Part shown: positions 1-9,021 of the stretch, piece after piece
Layout: each line of letters begins with the position of its first letter
How positions within the stretch are numbered: position 1 is the first letter of the stretch
Source of the DNA: Gammaproteobacteria bacterium
Lineage (GTDB): Bacteria; Pseudomonadota; Gammaproteobacteria; Pseudomonadales; Azotimanducaceae
NCBI GenBank assembly: GCA_020832085.1
Contig: JAFIFJ010000104.1
Coordinates: 1 to 64,000 of the forward strand
Reading direction: 5' to 3'
DNA length: 64,000 nt
Translations under genes and position numbers: made by a program
Notes under the pieces: generated by a model
Seen by the model: the letters and a program-made list of their open reading frames with translations, nothing else
What the model was told of the DNA's origin: nothing
Databases searched by the model: none

Positions 1-1038
1 CTCGGCGGTCTTCAGGTCGTCAGCCCACAGGCCGGTGTGTCTGGCGAACTTCTCCACCAGCGCCACCTGCTCGTCTTCACGCCCGGTGAGACGCAGGTAG
101 TCGATGGTCTGGCCGTCGATGAAGAACATGGCGGCGGTGGCGCCGTACTCCGGCGTCATGTTGGAGATGGTGGCGCGATCACCCACCGTGAGGCTGTCCG
201 CGCCCTCGCCGTAGAATTCCAGATAGGCGCCGACCACCTTCTCCTCGCGCAGGAACTCGGTGATGGCCAGCACCATGTCGGTACTGGTGATGCCGGGCTT
301 CAGGCGGCCTGTGAGCTCCACCCCAACAATATCGGGAAGGCGCATCATGGACGCCCGTCCGAGCATGACAGATTCGGCTTCGAGGCCGCCGACACCCACG
401 GAAATGACGCCGATGGCATCGACCATGGGGGTGTGGCTGTCGGTGCCGACGCAGGTGTCGGGGTAGGCGACGCCGTTCTGGATCTGCACCACCGGCGACA
501 TCTTCTCCAGGTTGATCTGGTGCATGATGCCGTTGCCGGGCGGGATCACGTCCACGTTGTGGAAGGCGTCCTTGCACCAGTTGATGAAGTGGAAACGATC
601 CGCATTGCGTCGTTCTTCCACCGCGCGGTTCTTCTCGAAGGCATCGGCCTCGAAACCGGCGTGCTCCACGGCCAGGGAGTGGTCGACGATGAGCTGGGTC
701 GGCACCACCGGATTGACCTTGGCCGGGTCGCCACCCATGGCGGCGATGGCGTCGCGCAGGCCGGCCAGATCCACCAGTGCGGTCTGGCCGAGAATGTCGT
801 GGCAGACCACCCGTGCGGGATACCAGGGGAAGTCCAGGTCGCGCTTGCGTTCGATGAGCTGCGAGAGTGCGGCGTTCAGCAACTCGGGATCGCAGCGGCG
901 GACCAGTTGCTCGGCTAGGATGCGCGAGGTGTAGGGCAGCTTGGCGTAGGCGCCGGGCTCGATGGCATCAACGGCAGCACGGGTGTCGAAGTATTCGAGG
1001 TCGGTGCCGGGCAGGGGCTTTCTGAATGCGGTATTCAT
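1..1038 (-). CDS. acnD: AcnD-type 2-methylcitrate dehydratase (aconitase family), N-terminal 346 residues, cut by the window edge
   Basis: Fe/S-dependent dehydratase of the methylcitrate cycle. With PrpF it converts 2-methylcitrate to 2-methylaconitate in bacteria that lack PrpD. The reading frame starts at ATG 1038 (MNTAFRKPLPGTDLEYFDTR) and runs open to base 1, so more than half of the roughly 860-residue protein lies outside. Aconitase features visible are the substrate-loop text VPTQLIVDHSLAVEH, the GNGIMHQINLE segment and the CVGTDSHTP signature. The cluster cysteines lie beyond the edge. The N-terminus matches the AcnD branch as I remember it rather than the housekeeping AcnA or AcnB. 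It lies 70 bp downstream of prpC on the same strand, completing gntR-prpB-prpC-acnD. Confidence 0.93.
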   Translation of the reverse strand, partial: MNTAFRKPLPGTDLEYFDTRAAVDAIEPGAYAKLPYTSRILAEQLVRRCDPELLNAALSQLIERKRDLDFPWYPARVVCHDILGQTALVDLAGLRDAIAAMGGDPAKVNPVVPTQLIVDHSLAVEHAGFEADAFEKNRAVEERRNADRFHFINWCKDAFHNVDVIPPGNGIMHQINLEKMSPVVQIQNGVAYPDTCVGTDSHTPMVDAIGVISVGVGGLEAESVMLGRASMMRLPDIVGVELTGRLKPGITSTDMVLAITEFLREEKVVGAYLEFYGEGADSLTVGDRATISNMTPEYGATAAMFFIDGQTIDYLRLTGREDEQVALVEKFARHTGLWADDLKTAE

Positions 1039-1108
1039 GGTGTCACGTCCGTGAGTTGGAGGCCGGCCGGATCGGGCATGATAGCCCTCCCCGGCGGGCT
1101 GGGCATGT

Positions 1109-2236
1109 TCAGGCGCGGGCTTCGATGGGCTGCCATTCGCTCTTTTCCGGACCAACGTAGTCCGCGCTCGGGCGAATGATGCGATTATTCTCCCGCTGTT
1201 CGAAGACGTGGGCACACCAGCCGGTCACCCGCGAGCAGACGAAGATCGGCGTGAACAGCTTGGTGGGAATGCCCATGAAGTGGTAGGCGCTGGCGTGGAA
1301 GAAGTCCGCGTTGCAGAACAGTTTCTTCTCCCGCCACATGACTTCTTCGACCTTGGCCGACACCGGGTAGAGCACGGTGTCGCCGACGTCGTCGGCCAGC
1401 TTCTTCGACCACTGCTTGATGATGGCATTGCGCGGGTCGGACTCGCGATAGATGGCGTGGCCGAAGCCCATGATCTTCTCTTTGCGCTCCAGCATGCCGA
1501 GGATCTCGCGCTCGGCCTGCTCCGGAGAGGACCACTGCTCGATCATGTCCATGGCTGCTTCATTGGCGCCGCCGTGGAGGGGGCCGCGCAGGGAGCCGAT
1601 GGCGCCGGTGACGCAGGAGTGGATGTCCGACAGCGTGGAGGCGCAGACCCGGCCAGTGAAGGTGGAGGCGTTGAATTCGTGCTCGGCATAGAGGATCAGC
1701 GAGACGTTCATGACGTCGGCGTGGAGCTTGCTCGGCGCCTCGCCCCGCAGCAGGTGCAGGAAGTGGCCGCCCACGGAGTCGTCATCGGTTTCGGTCTCGA
1801 TGCGCACGCCGTCGTGGGAGAAGCGGTACCAGTAGCAGATGATGGACGGCAGGACGGCCAGCAGGCGATCGGCGGCGTCCTGCTGCTCGGCAAAGCTGGA
1901 CTCGGTCTCAAGATTGCCGAGCATGGAGGTTCCGGTGCGCATCACGTCCATGGGGTGGGCGGTGGCGGGAATCTGCTCGAGCACGGTCTTCAGCGGCTGC
2001 GGTAATCCGCGCAGGCTCTTGAGCTTGGCGATGTAGCCGTCGAGTTCGGCGGCGTTGGGCAGCTTGCCTTTCAGCAGCAGGTAGGCCACTTCCTCGAAGC
2101 GGGCCTTCTCGGCCAGCTCGCTCATGTCGTAGCCGCGATAGGTCAGGCCGGAACCGGTCTTGCCTACCGTGCACAGGGCGGTGCTGCCGGCACTCTGGCC
2201 GCGCAGTCCTGCACCACCAAGCTTCTTCTCTACCAT
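1109..2236 (-). CDS. prpC: 2-methylcitrate synthase
   Basis: Condenses propionyl-CoA with oxaloacetate to 2-methylcitrate, the entry step of the methylcitrate cycle. It is 375 residues long, normal for the short bacterial PrpC branch of citrate synthases. I start at ATG 2236 (MVEKKLGGAGLRGQSAG) because AAGGAG stands 6 bases upstream; a longer open frame continues upstream but has no SD. Citrate-synthase landmarks are SLRGPLHGGANEAAM, the active-site text MGFGHAIYRESDPR and the C-terminal CSRVTGWCAHVFEQ block. It sits between prpB (52 bp upstream) and acnD. The operator ahead of the gntR gene probably controls the whole operon. Confidence 0.95.
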   Translation of the reverse strand: MVEKKLGGAGLRGQSAGSTALCTVGKTGSGLTYRGYDMSELAEKARFEEVAYLLLKGKLPNAAELDGYIAKLKSLRGLPQPLKTVLEQIPATAHPMDVMRTGTSMLGNLETESSFAEQQDAADRLLAVLPSIICYWYRFSHDGVRIETETDDDSVGGHFLHLLRGEAPSKLHADVMNVSLILYAEHEFNASTFTGRVCASTLSDIHSCVTGAIGSLRGPLHGGANEAAMDMIEQWSSPEQAEREILGMLERKEKIMGFGHAIYRESDPRNAIIKQWSKKLADDVGDTVLYPVSAKVEEVMWREKKLFCNADFFHASAYHFMGIPTKLFTPIFVCSRVTGWCAHVFEQRENNRIIRPSADYVGPEKSEWQPIEARA

Positions 2237-2288
2237 CGATGTCTCCTTGCAATGACTGCTGTCGTCTTTCTGAGTGTCTGCGCTTGCT

Positions 2289-3179
2289 TCAGGCGTCTGA
2301 ACCCTTCTCTTCGAACAGGGCGTCGAGCTTGGCCTCGAAGCTGTGGTAGTCGAGAAAGTCGTAGAGTTCGTCGCGGGTCTGCATGAGATCCAGCACGTCC
2401 TTCTGGTGGCCGTTGTCGTGAATGCTGCGGTAGACCTGAAGCGCGGCCGCATTCATGGCTCGGAACGCGGACAGCGGATAGAGCACCATGCGGCAGCCCA
2501 CCTCACCGAGCTCCGCTTGCGTGAACAGTGGAGTGGCGCCGAACTCGGTGATGTTGGCCAGGATCGGCGCATCGACCCGGCTGCAGAAGGCGCGGTAGTC
2601 GTCCAGGCTGTGTACGGCTTCGGCGAAGATGGCGTCGGCCCCCGCCTCGACGCAGGCGTTGGCGCGGTCGATGGCTTTGTTGAGCCCCTCCTTCTGGAAG
2701 GCGTCGGTACGGGCGATGAGGTAGAAGTCCGGGTCGATGCGCGCATCGGCGGCAGCCTTCACCCGATCCACCATTTCCTCCTCGGAGACGATGGCCTTGT
2801 TGGGCCGGTGACCGCAGCGCTTCTGGGCCACCTGATCTTCGAGGTGGACAGCGGCGACGCCGGCGCGCTGCATTTCCTTCACCGTGCGACCGATGTTGAA
2901 GGCGCCGCCCCAGCCGGTGTCGATGTCCACCAGGAGCGGCAGGTCCGTGGCGCCGCAGATACGATGAGCGTCGGTGACCACGTCATTCATGCTGGTGATG
3001 CCGAGGTCGGGCAGACCGAAGGAAGCGTTGGCCACGCCGCCACCGGAGAGGTAGATCGCCGAGTGGCCGACCCGCTCAGCCATCAGGGCCGAATAGGCGT
3101 TGATGGTGCCGACGATGGCCAGGGGCCGATGGGCTTCCAGGGCAGCGCGGAAGCGGGCGCCGGGGGTGGTTGCGGTCAT
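2289..3179 (-). CDS. prpB: 2-methylisocitrate lyase
   Basis: Cleaves 2-methylisocitrate to pyruvate and succinate, the last step of the methylcitrate cycle. 296 residues, the usual PrpB length. The isocitrate-lyase-family signature K-R-C-G-H is at residues 120-124, with C122 the expected catalytic cysteine. Metal-binding acidic residues are in [11 protein letters not shown] (residues 82-92). The ATG at 3179 follows AAGGAG with a 7-base spacer. It lies 43 bp downstream of the GntR regulator and 52 bp upstream of prpC. The PrpB assignment over carboxyphosphonoenolpyruvate mutase or isocitrate lyase rests on length and operon context. Confidence 0.95.
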   Translation of the reverse strand: MTATTPGARFRAALEAHRPLAIVGTINAYSALMAERVGHSAIYLSGGGVANASFGLPDLGITSMNDVVTDAHRICGATDLPLLVDIDTGWGGAFNIGRTVKEMQRAGVAAVHLEDQVAQKRCGHRPNKAIVSEEEMVDRVKAAADARIDPDFYLIARTDAFQKEGLNKAIDRANACVEAGADAIFAEAVHSLDDYRAFCSRVDAPILANITEFGATPLFTQAELGEVGCRMVLYPLSAFRAMNAAALQVYRSIHDNGHQKDVLDLMQTRDELYDFLDYHSFEAKLDALFEEKGSDA

Positions 3180-3222
3180 GGCGGATCTCCTTGATTGAAT
3201 CCGTGCAGGTCTGGCCGTGGCT

Positions 3223-3939
3223 TCAGGCCTGCTGTGTAAGCCCTTCCTGTGACGACAGCGTGGCGGCGTAGCGCTCGGCCACGTTGTCCCGCGAGGCCCG
3301 GACGTGGCGCCGCATCAGTTGTTCCGCCTGTTCACCGTCGCCCGCAGCAATGGCATCGACGATGCGGTGATGCTCGGCGAAAGCTGTCTGCGGTCGGGTG
3401 CCGCTGGCGCTGAACTGGGTGCGGTACAGCCGCACCAGGTAGTACAGGTCATCGCAGAGCAGGGTGATGAGCATGCGGTTGTGGCTGCCCTTGACGATGC
3501 GGTAGTGGAAATCCAGATCGCCCTCGCTCTGGTAGTAGGCCTCGCCCCGGCGCAGATCGTCCTGACTCTCATGCACGGCGAGCACGGCGCGCAGGCCGGT
3601 GATCTCCTCAGCTGTCATGTGCTCGGCCGCGAGTCTGGCGGCGGTGCTTTCGAGCGCTTCGCGGACGTCGAACAGCTCCAGCAGCTCCGCCATGGACAGC
3701 TTCACCACCCGCGCACCCACGTGAGGCACCCGTTCGATCAGCCGGTGGGCTTCCAGGCGACGCATGGCCTCGCGCAGGGGGCCGCGGGAGATGCCGTAGG
3801 CCTGGGACAGGCCCGGCTCGGTGATCTTGCTGCCCGGAGCCAGCTCGCCGCGGACGATGGCGTTCTGCAGCTCCTGGAAGACCCGCTCCGCCAGGGTGCG
3901 GATTTCAGGTGCGCTGGATTCGGTGGCGGCTGAACTCAT
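3223..3939 (-). CDS. GntR/FadR-type (FCD) transcriptional regulator of the methylcitrate operon
   Basis: First gene of the propionate operon and its probable autoregulated repressor. It has an N-terminal winged helix (about residues 15-75, with [20 protein letters not shown] as recognition region) and a C-terminal FCD ligand domain. The FCD domain carries the usual metal-type histidines in [27 protein letters not shown] and [11 protein letters not shown]. The likely start is ATG 3939 (MSSAATESS, 238 residues). An upstream in-frame TTG at 3954 lies inside the palindromic operator. No SD precedes either start, so the message may be short-leadered or leaderless. It corresponds to the GntR-type prp regulators of proteobacteria (sometimes called PrpQ). 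The ligand is probably a cycle intermediate, by inference from context. Confidence 0.85.
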   Translation of the reverse strand: MSSAATESSAPEIRTLAERVFQELQNAIVRGELAPGSKITEPGLSQAYGISRGPLREAMRRLEAHRLIERVPHVGARVVKLSMAELLELFDVREALESTAARLAAEHMTAEEITGLRAVLAVHESQDDLRRGEAYYQSEGDLDFHYRIVKGSHNRMLITLLCDDLYYLVRLYRTQFSASGTRPQTAFAEHHRIVDAIAAGDGEQAEQLMRRHVRASRDNVAERYAATLSSQEGLTQQA

Positions 3940-3940
3940 G

Positions 3941-3958
3941 AAGATTGTCGACAATCTT
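3941..3958. promoter_or_regulatory. Palindromic operator of the GntR-family prp regulator
   Basis: AAGATTGTCGACAATCTT is a perfect 18-bp palindrome ending one base before the regulator ATG and starting about 12 bases downstream of the -10 box. A bound dimer here would block promoter clearance and cover the translation start. The core ATTGTCGACAAT resembles the site I remember for GntR-type propionate regulators. I saw no second copy in the window. Confidence 0.8.
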
Positions 3959-3969
3959 GAGGCGGGCGC

Positions 3970-3998
3970 ACTATAGACAGGGGGCGGATGGGGGTCAA
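3970..3998 (-). promoter_or_regulatory. Sigma-70 promoter of the gntR-prpB-prpC-acnD operon
   Basis: On the minus strand a -35 box TTGACC (3998-3993) and a -10 box TATAGT (3975-3970) are separated by exactly 17 bases. The expected transcription start is near 3963, giving a leader of only about 25 bases that contains the palindromic operator. The promoter begins directly after the stop codon of the upstream LLM gene, so the operon can be transcribed independently of it. Confidence 0.75.
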
Positions 3999-3999
3999 C

Positions 4000-5073
4000 T
4001 CACGCCAAAGCTGGGAGCAGCTCCCGCCCTACGCGCTCGAGCACCTCGTAGCGGGGATCGAAGGCCGGCAGGATCATCACCTCGTCGAGGCCGGCGGCGT
4101 CCAGGGCCTTAAGGCGGTCGATGAGCTGATCGCGGCTGCCCACCATGCAGGTGGCTTCGATGAGGCGACCGCTGAGAAACCTTTCTTCTTCCTGCAGCAC
4201 CCAGCAGTTGTGCCCGGCGTGGATGCGTTGGTGCAGGCGTTCCGCTGGCACCTGATCGAGCAGGGCGCAGTAGTCCTCCCAGATGTCCGCTAACACCGAT
4301 GGCGGCGGCTGGCCGAACTGACGGTGCTGATCGTAGGCGTAGTGCACCGTGGCCATGGCGAAGGCACCGCACTCGGCGCGGATGCGCGGCGAGTCCGCCG
4401 TTTCGCCGGCATCGAGAATGCTGATGGTGGTGAGCGCGGTGGTGTGAAACGAGCGACGTTCCAGGCGTCGCCCTGCGGCTTCGGCGCCCTCCCGGACGAA
4501 ACCGAGGAGGCGCTCGAGCACCTGGGGATTGCCGGGCAGACCGAACACCGCGCCGTCGCCGTGGCGACCGGCTAAGGCCAGCGAGCGGGGTCCGAAACCC
4601 GAAACGTAGAGCGGAATGGGGTCGACGAAATTGGCGAAGCCGTGCTCGGGCATGATGTGGCGGATCGGGGTGGTGTCGGAACCGAAGTTCACTTCAGACT
4701 CCTCGCCGCGCAGCAGCGGGCGCAGTTCTTCCAGGTAGCGGTCGAACTCGGCGATGCGCTGGGGCTTGCGGCCCATCACCCGCATGGCGGTGTTGCCGGC
4801 GCCGACGCCGAGAAAAGTCCGGCCGGGGGCGATGGCGTTGATGGTGGCAATGGAAGCCGCCGTCACCGCTGCCGGCCGCGTGCCGGTAACGGCCACGCCC
4901 GTGCCGAGACCGATGCGCGAAGTCCGATCCGCCGCCAGCGCCAGGGTGGCGTAGCAGTCGGACCAGAGCATCTGGCTGTCGGCAAACCAGAGCCGGCTGT
5001 ATCCGAGTTTCTCGGCGCGAACCGCGTAGTCGATATCGCCAATGTGGCTGGCGACGCATACTCCAAGCTGCAT
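4000..5073 (-). CDS. LLM-class flavin-dependent oxidoreductase (luciferase-like monooxygenase fold)
   Basis: A cytoplasmic TIM-barrel flavoenzyme of the bacterial luciferase / methylene-tetrahydromethanopterin reductase superfamily, 357 residues. Family features are the N-terminal LGVCVASHIGDIDYAVRAEK, the IGLGTGVAVTGTR loop and GRTFLGVGAGNTAMRVMG, and the C-terminal AGLDEVMILPAFDP. The ATG at 5073 is preceded by GGGGAG. The substrate cannot be read from sequence. The family uses FMN or F420, and nothing else in the window points to F420. It lies upstream of the prp operon on the same strand, but that operon has its own promoter. Confidence 0.85.
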   Translation of the reverse strand: MQLGVCVASHIGDIDYAVRAEKLGYSRLWFADSQMLWSDCYATLALAADRTSRIGLGTGVAVTGTRPAAVTAASIATINAIAPGRTFLGVGAGNTAMRVMGRKPQRIAEFDRYLEELRPLLRGEESEVNFGSDTTPIRHIMPEHGFANFVDPIPLYVSGFGPRSLALAGRHGDGAVFGLPGNPQVLERLLGFVREGAEAAGRRLERRSFHTTALTTISILDAGETADSPRIRAECGAFAMATVHYAYDQHRQFGQPPPSVLADIWEDYCALLDQVPAERLHQRIHAGHNCWVLQEEERFLSGRLIEATCMVGSRDQLIDRLKALDAAGLDEVMILPAFDPRYEVLERVGRELLPALA

Positions 5074-5280
5074 GGCGTGCTCTCCCCGCTGCGAGCGTCA
5101 TCTTGACCTATTTCGGCCAGCGCAGCCCAGCTCTGTGGGCGAATCGGTGTTTGCTGGCGCCGCGGCTGCCGGTCGCAGCCCATGGTCTGGCATGCAACCT
5201 GCTGTGGATTGAGCGGTCGAAAAACAGGTCCGGCCAGGCCATGGACGACGTCGTACCTCCCACGGGCTTTAGGAGTATTC

Positions 5281-6738
5281 ATGCAACGCATTGCCGGTGG
5301 GATCCTCGTACTGGCCGCCCTCGCTGCAGGGCTGCTGTACTGGCGTGGCAACGATGATGCCGGCAGGCTGCAGATCGAGAGCGCCCCGGTGGAGCGGCGG
5401 GACCTGTCGCGAATCGTGACGTCATCGGGGCGGATCGCGCCGCTGGTGATGGTGGAAGTGGGATCGCAGCTCTCCGGGCAGGTGGCGAGTATCGAAGCCG
5501 ATTTCAACGATCGGGTCGCCGCCGGCGCATTGCTGGCTCGGCTCGATCCCCAGACCTTTCAGACCCGGGTCAGGGAAGCCGAGGCGGCGCTGGAAGTGGC
5601 TGCAGCCCAGGTGACCGTATCGGAGGCGACCATTTTGCGCTCCAAGGCCGAACTGAACGCGGCCGAGCGCAGCTTTGCCCGGGCCCAGGCCCTGCGTGAG
5701 CGCGGTACCTTTTCAGCCGTGCAGTTCGACGAAGCCGAGACGGCGCTCGAAGTCGCGCGTGCTGCCCTGGCTGTTGCCGAGGCGAATCTGCGCAATGCCA
5801 AGGCCACGCTGCAGCAGCGGGACGCCACCGGTGAGAGTGCGCGGGTGGATCTGGAGCGGACCTTCATCCGCTCACCCATCGACGGCATCGTCGTCGACCG
5901 GCAGATCGATGCCGGCCAGACCGTGGCCGCGAGCCTGAACGCACCGATCCTGTTTCTCATCGCGCAGGATCTGGCACGGATCCAGATCGAGGCCCAGGTG
6001 GACGAAGCGGACATCGGTCGCATCGAGGTCGGCCAACCGGTGACCTTCGACGTCGATGCCTGGCCGGATCAGAGCTTTCGCGGCACGGTCACCCAGGTCC
6101 GGCTGGCGGCGACCGCAGAACAGAACGTGGTCACCTATACCGTGGTCATCGAGGCCGACAATCCCCGGCAGCGGCTGTTGCCGGGCATGACCGCCAATGT
6201 TTCCATCGTCACCGGAACAGTCGCAGCTGCGCTCACCGTGCCGGCGGCGGCCCTGCGTTTTGCGCCCCGCGGAACGGCTGAGGCGCTGGTGGTGGATGGG
6301 AGCGCGGCAGGAAGCGGATCCGGTGCGGGAGCCGGGGGTGGTCCCGCCGCCATGGTCGAACGCCTCACGGCGGAGCTTGAACTCGATGCCGCGCAGCAGG
6401 CAGCGCTGCAGGAGAAACTCAGCGAAGCCTTCCGGCGCCTGCGGGGACAGATGCAGGCCGGCGGCGCACAGCCCGATGTGCAGGGACTCATGCGGCGCGC
6501 TCTTGCGGATGTGCTGACGGCGGAACAGCTGGCCCGTTTCGATGCCCTGCAGAGCCAACGTGGCGGGGGGCGGGAAGGTGGTGCCCGGGGCACGATCTGG
6601 ATCGAGACCGACGACGGCCGGTTGCGATCCCAGCGCGTGGTCATCGGTCTGTCCGACGGCCAGTTCACCGAGGTCACCGGGGCCGATCTCGCGGAGGGAA
6701 CCCGGGTCGTGCTCCGGGTGCGCGAGCCGCGCCCATGA
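5281..6738 (+). CDS. MacA-like periplasmic adaptor (HlyD family) with an inserted LTxxQ helical segment
   Basis: Membrane-fusion subunit of a MacAB-type export system, anchored by one N-terminal segment (residues 5-20) and extending into the periplasm. A first lipoyl half (VEVGSQLSGQVASIEADFNDR), an alpha-hairpin (about 95-190, alanine/glutamate rich), the second lipoyl half (RSPIDGIVVDRQIDAGQ) and the beta-barrel domain follow in order. The ATG at 5281 has TTAGGAGT upstream; a longer open frame exists but lacks this. Residues about 338-430 are not part of a standard MacA: a glycine/serine linker, then helices containing LDAAQQAALQ and LTAEQLARFDAL, then a glycine/arginine linker. 485 residues against about 370 for E. 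coli MacA. Overlaps the ATPase gene by 4 bases. Confidence 0.87.
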   Translation: MQRIAGGILVLAALAAGLLYWRGNDDAGRLQIESAPVERRDLSRIVTSSGRIAPLVMVEVGSQLSGQVASIEADFNDRVAAGALLARLDPQTFQTRVREAEAALEVAAAQVTVSEATILRSKAELNAAERSFARAQALRERGTFSAVQFDEAETALEVARAALAVAEANLRNAKATLQQRDATGESARVDLERTFIRSPIDGIVVDRQIDAGQTVAASLNAPILFLIAQDLARIQIEAQVDEADIGRIEVGQPVTFDVDAWPDQSFRGTVTQVRLAATAEQNVVTYTVVIEADNPRQRLLPGMTANVSIVTGTVAAALTVPAAALRFAPRGTAEALVVDGSAAGSGSGAGAGGGPAAMVERLTAELELDAAQQAALQEKLSEAFRRLRGQMQAGGAQPDVQGLMRRALADVLTAEQLARFDALQSQRGGGREGGARGTIWIETDDGRLRSQRVVIGLSDGQFTEVTGADLAEGTRVVLRVREPRP

Positions 6739-7415
6739 CCGGGCCCTTGATTCAGGCCCGGGGTCTGGGCCGCGTCTATCGGCTGGGTGGTGGCGATGTG
6801 CATGCCCTTCGCAGCATCGATGTGGACATCGACGCCGGTGAGTACGTGGCGGTGATGGGGGCTTCGGGTTCCGGCAAGTCCACGTTCATGAATCTGCTCG
6901 GTGCTCTGGACAGCCCCACCTCGGGCGAACTGGTGGTGGCCGGCGAGTCGCTGGCAGACCGGCAAGCCGATGATCTGGCGGCCTTTCGCAATCGCGTCAT
7001 CGGCTTCGTGTTTCAGCAGTTCAATCTGCTGCCGCGGACCACGGCGGTCGACAACGTCGCGCTGCCTCTGCTTTACCGCGGCTGGAGCGTCAAGCAGCGC
7101 CGGGAACGGGCGCTGGCCTGTCTCGAGCAGGTGGGCCTCGCTGATCGGACCGATCATCATCCGGGCCAGCTTTCAGGCGGGCAGCAGCAACGGGTGGCCA
7201 TTGCCCGGGCGCTGGCCGGCGAACCGACGATTCTGCTGGCGGACGAACCCACCGGCGCCCTCGACACCCAGACCTCCGCTGACGTCATGCGCATCTTCGA
7301 CCGTCTGAATGACCAGGGCATCACCATCATTCTAGTGACCCACGAGGACGACGTGGGGGCCCATGCCCGGCGTCGCATCCAGTTTCGCGACGGGCAGATC
7401 GTGGAGGACGTCTGA
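6735..7415 (+). CDS. MacB-like ABC transporter ATP-binding protein
   Basis: ATPase of the exporter encoded with the adaptor and permease, 226 residues, cytoplasmic. The Walker A motif is GASGSGKST, the Q-loop region is VFQQFNLLPRTTAVDNV, the signature LSGGQQQRVAIARAL and the Walker B/D-loop LLADEPTGALD. E. coli MacB carries this domain fused to its permease; here it is a separate gene. The start overlaps the adaptor stop as ATGA, and its own stop overlaps the permease start as TGATG, so the three are translationally coupled. LolD and FtsE belong to the same family, but the neighbours fit MacB. Confidence 0.92.
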   Translation: MTGPLIQARGLGRVYRLGGGDVHALRSIDVDIDAGEYVAVMGASGSGKSTFMNLLGALDSPTSGELVVAGESLADRQADDLAAFRNRVIGFVFQQFNLLPRTTAVDNVALPLLYRGWSVKQRRERALACLEQVGLADRTDHHPGQLSGGQQQRVAIARALAGEPTILLADEPTGALDTQTSADVMRIFDRLNDQGITIILVTHEDDVGAHARRRIQFRDGQIVEDV

Positions 7416-8665
7416 TGAGTCCCATGGCTGCCATTCTGGTGGCGCTGACGGCGTTGCGGGTCAACGCCCTGCGCAGTCTGCTGGCCATCGTCGGTGTCGT
7501 CTTCGGGGTAGCGGCGGTGATCATTACCGTGGCCCTGGCGCAAGGGGCTCGGGATGCGGTGGAGGAGCAGATCGCCAGTCTCGGCTCCAACACGCTCAAC
7601 ATCCGACCCGGCTCGGACATGCGCGGGGGGCGCCGCGGCGGCGCGGGTTCAGGCCTGCCCTTCGCCACTGCGGACGTGGAGGCGCTGCGCTCGAATCTGC
7701 CGGTGGTGACCGCCGCTTCCGGAACCATTCAGTCCCAGGTGACCGCCACGGTGGACGGCGTCAACTGGCCCACTCAGATTCTGGGCGGCAACGACGAGTT
7801 TCTCGAGGTGCGGGATTGGCGCATCGAAACGGGCCGCAGTTTCACAGCAGCCGAGGACGCGCGGGCCGCGCGCCTGGCCGTGCTTGGTCGAACCGTGGCG
7901 GAAGAACTCTTTCCCGGTGGCCCTGCCATCGGCTCCACGCTGCGGCTCAATGGCCAGCCCTTCGAAGTCATCGGCATCCTGGCCGAGCGCGGGCAGGGCA
8001 GCTTCGGCCAGGATCAGGACGACATCATCCTGGCGCCGGTGACGACGGTGCGTACCCGCGTTGCTGGCTTTGCCCGGGCAGGCGTGCGGGATCCGGTGCA
8101 GGTGATCTGGGTGAAGATCGCGCCCGGCGTGAACATGGCTGAGGCCGAGGAAGACATCGCCGCCCTGCTGCGTCAGCGCCGCAACCTCGCAGCGGGCGCC
8201 CGCGATGACTTCACGGTACGTAACTTCGCCGACTTCATCCGCGCTTTCAATGAGACCCAGCGGGTTCTGGGTCTGCTGCTGGCCGCTGCGGGTCTGATCA
8301 CCCTGCTGGTGGGCGGCATCGGCATCATGAACGTCATGCTGGTTTCCGTCACCGAGCGCACCCGTGAGATCGGGTTGCGCCTGGCGGTGGGTGCCCGTCG
8401 GCGGGACATCCGCTATCAGTTCCTCACCGAATCGGTGGTGCTGTGCGCCATCGGCAGTCTGCTGGGTCTGGCGCTGGGGGTGGCGGTGGCCTTGGCGGTG
8501 GAAGGACTGGGCCCGGAACTGGGTGTGGAACTCAGCGTCAGCGTGGATCCGTCCATCGCCCTGATTGCCATTTTCTCGGCGGTGGTCGTGGGGGTGCTGT
8601 TCGGTTTCTATCCCGCCCACCGTGCCAGCCGGCTGGATCCCATCGAGGCCCTGCGCCACGAGTAA
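7415..8665 (+). CDS. MacB-like ABC transporter permease (FtsX domain)
   Basis: Inner-membrane subunit of the MacAB-like exporter, 416 residues. One N-terminal membrane helix (about 12-40) precedes a large periplasmic MacB-type core domain (about 45-270). Three helices with the FtsX signature follow: VGGIGIMNVMLVSVTERTRE, the ALGVAVALAVEG region and the C-terminal helix ending YPAHRASRLDPIEALRHE. These match MacB in type and order. No TolC-like outer-membrane partner is adjacent. The substrate (macrolide, peptide or lipid-like) is not predictable. It ends 8 bp from the convergent nitrile hydratase operon. Confidence 0.92.
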   Translation: MSPMAAILVALTALRVNALRSLLAIVGVVFGVAAVIITVALAQGARDAVEEQIASLGSNTLNIRPGSDMRGGRRGGAGSGLPFATADVEALRSNLPVVTAASGTIQSQVTATVDGVNWPTQILGGNDEFLEVRDWRIETGRSFTAAEDARAARLAVLGRTVAEELFPGGPAIGSTLRLNGQPFEVIGILAERGQGSFGQDQDDIILAPVTTVRTRVAGFARAGVRDPVQVIWVKIAPGVNMAEAEEDIAALLRQRRNLAAGARDDFTVRNFADFIRAFNETQRVLGLLLAAAGLITLLVGGIGIMNVMLVSVTERTREIGLRLAVGARRRDIRYQFLTESVVLCAIGSLLGLALGVAVALAVEGLGPELGVELSVSVDPSIALIAIFSAVVVGVLFGFYPAHRASRLDPIEALRHE

Positions 8666-8673
8666 CGCCGCAG

Positions 8674-9021
8674 TCAGCCGTGGTCGTGACCATGCGGTCT
8701 GGCGGCCAGGGCTTCAGCTCGCAGGGCGAGATCGCCTGCGCCGCCGAGTCCTTTCTCCGTGACGATGGCCGTGAGGGCCGTGAGCCAGCAGTCGTAGTAG
8801 GGGTAGGGGGTTCCTGGCGCAGCCTGGCGCTCCCAGGCTGCGATGGCTTCCATGAGGCGCGCCCGGAACTCGTCCCAGGTGAAACACCCGGCATCCGCGA
8901 GACTGACCGCCATGCCGAAGGCGCGGGCTTCCCAGGGCGCCTCGAACAGCAGTTCGCCGTTGGCGCTCGGTGGGGCCTCAGGTGCATCACTGTCGATCCA
9001 TGCCGGGCTGCCACTGCTCAT
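8674..9021 (-). CDS. Nitrile hydratase accessory (activator) protein
   Basis: A small protein, 115 residues, of the nitrile hydratase accessory family. These proteins pair with the alpha subunit and deliver cobalt through subunit exchange. Family text is visible in [27 protein letters not shown] and [14 protein letters not shown]. It ends in a histidine-rich tail (ARPHGHDHG) that could bind metal. The start overlaps the alpha-subunit stop by 4 bases. The order beta, alpha, accessory is that of known cobalt-type operons. Confidence 0.85.
   Translation of the reverse strand: MSSGSPAWIDSDAPEAPPSANGELLFEAPWEARAFGMAVSLADAGCFTWDEFRARLMEAIAAWERQAAPGTPYPYYDCWLTALTAIVTEKGLGGAGDLALRAEALAARPHGHDHG

Noticed and set aside
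37-918. Long plus-strand frame opposite acnD, and many similar long antisense frames opposite prpC, prpB, the mutase, lepA, relA and others
   Set aside because: Typical shadow frames of high-GC genes with G/C at third positions; the opposite strand carries a recognisable conserved enzyme in each case.
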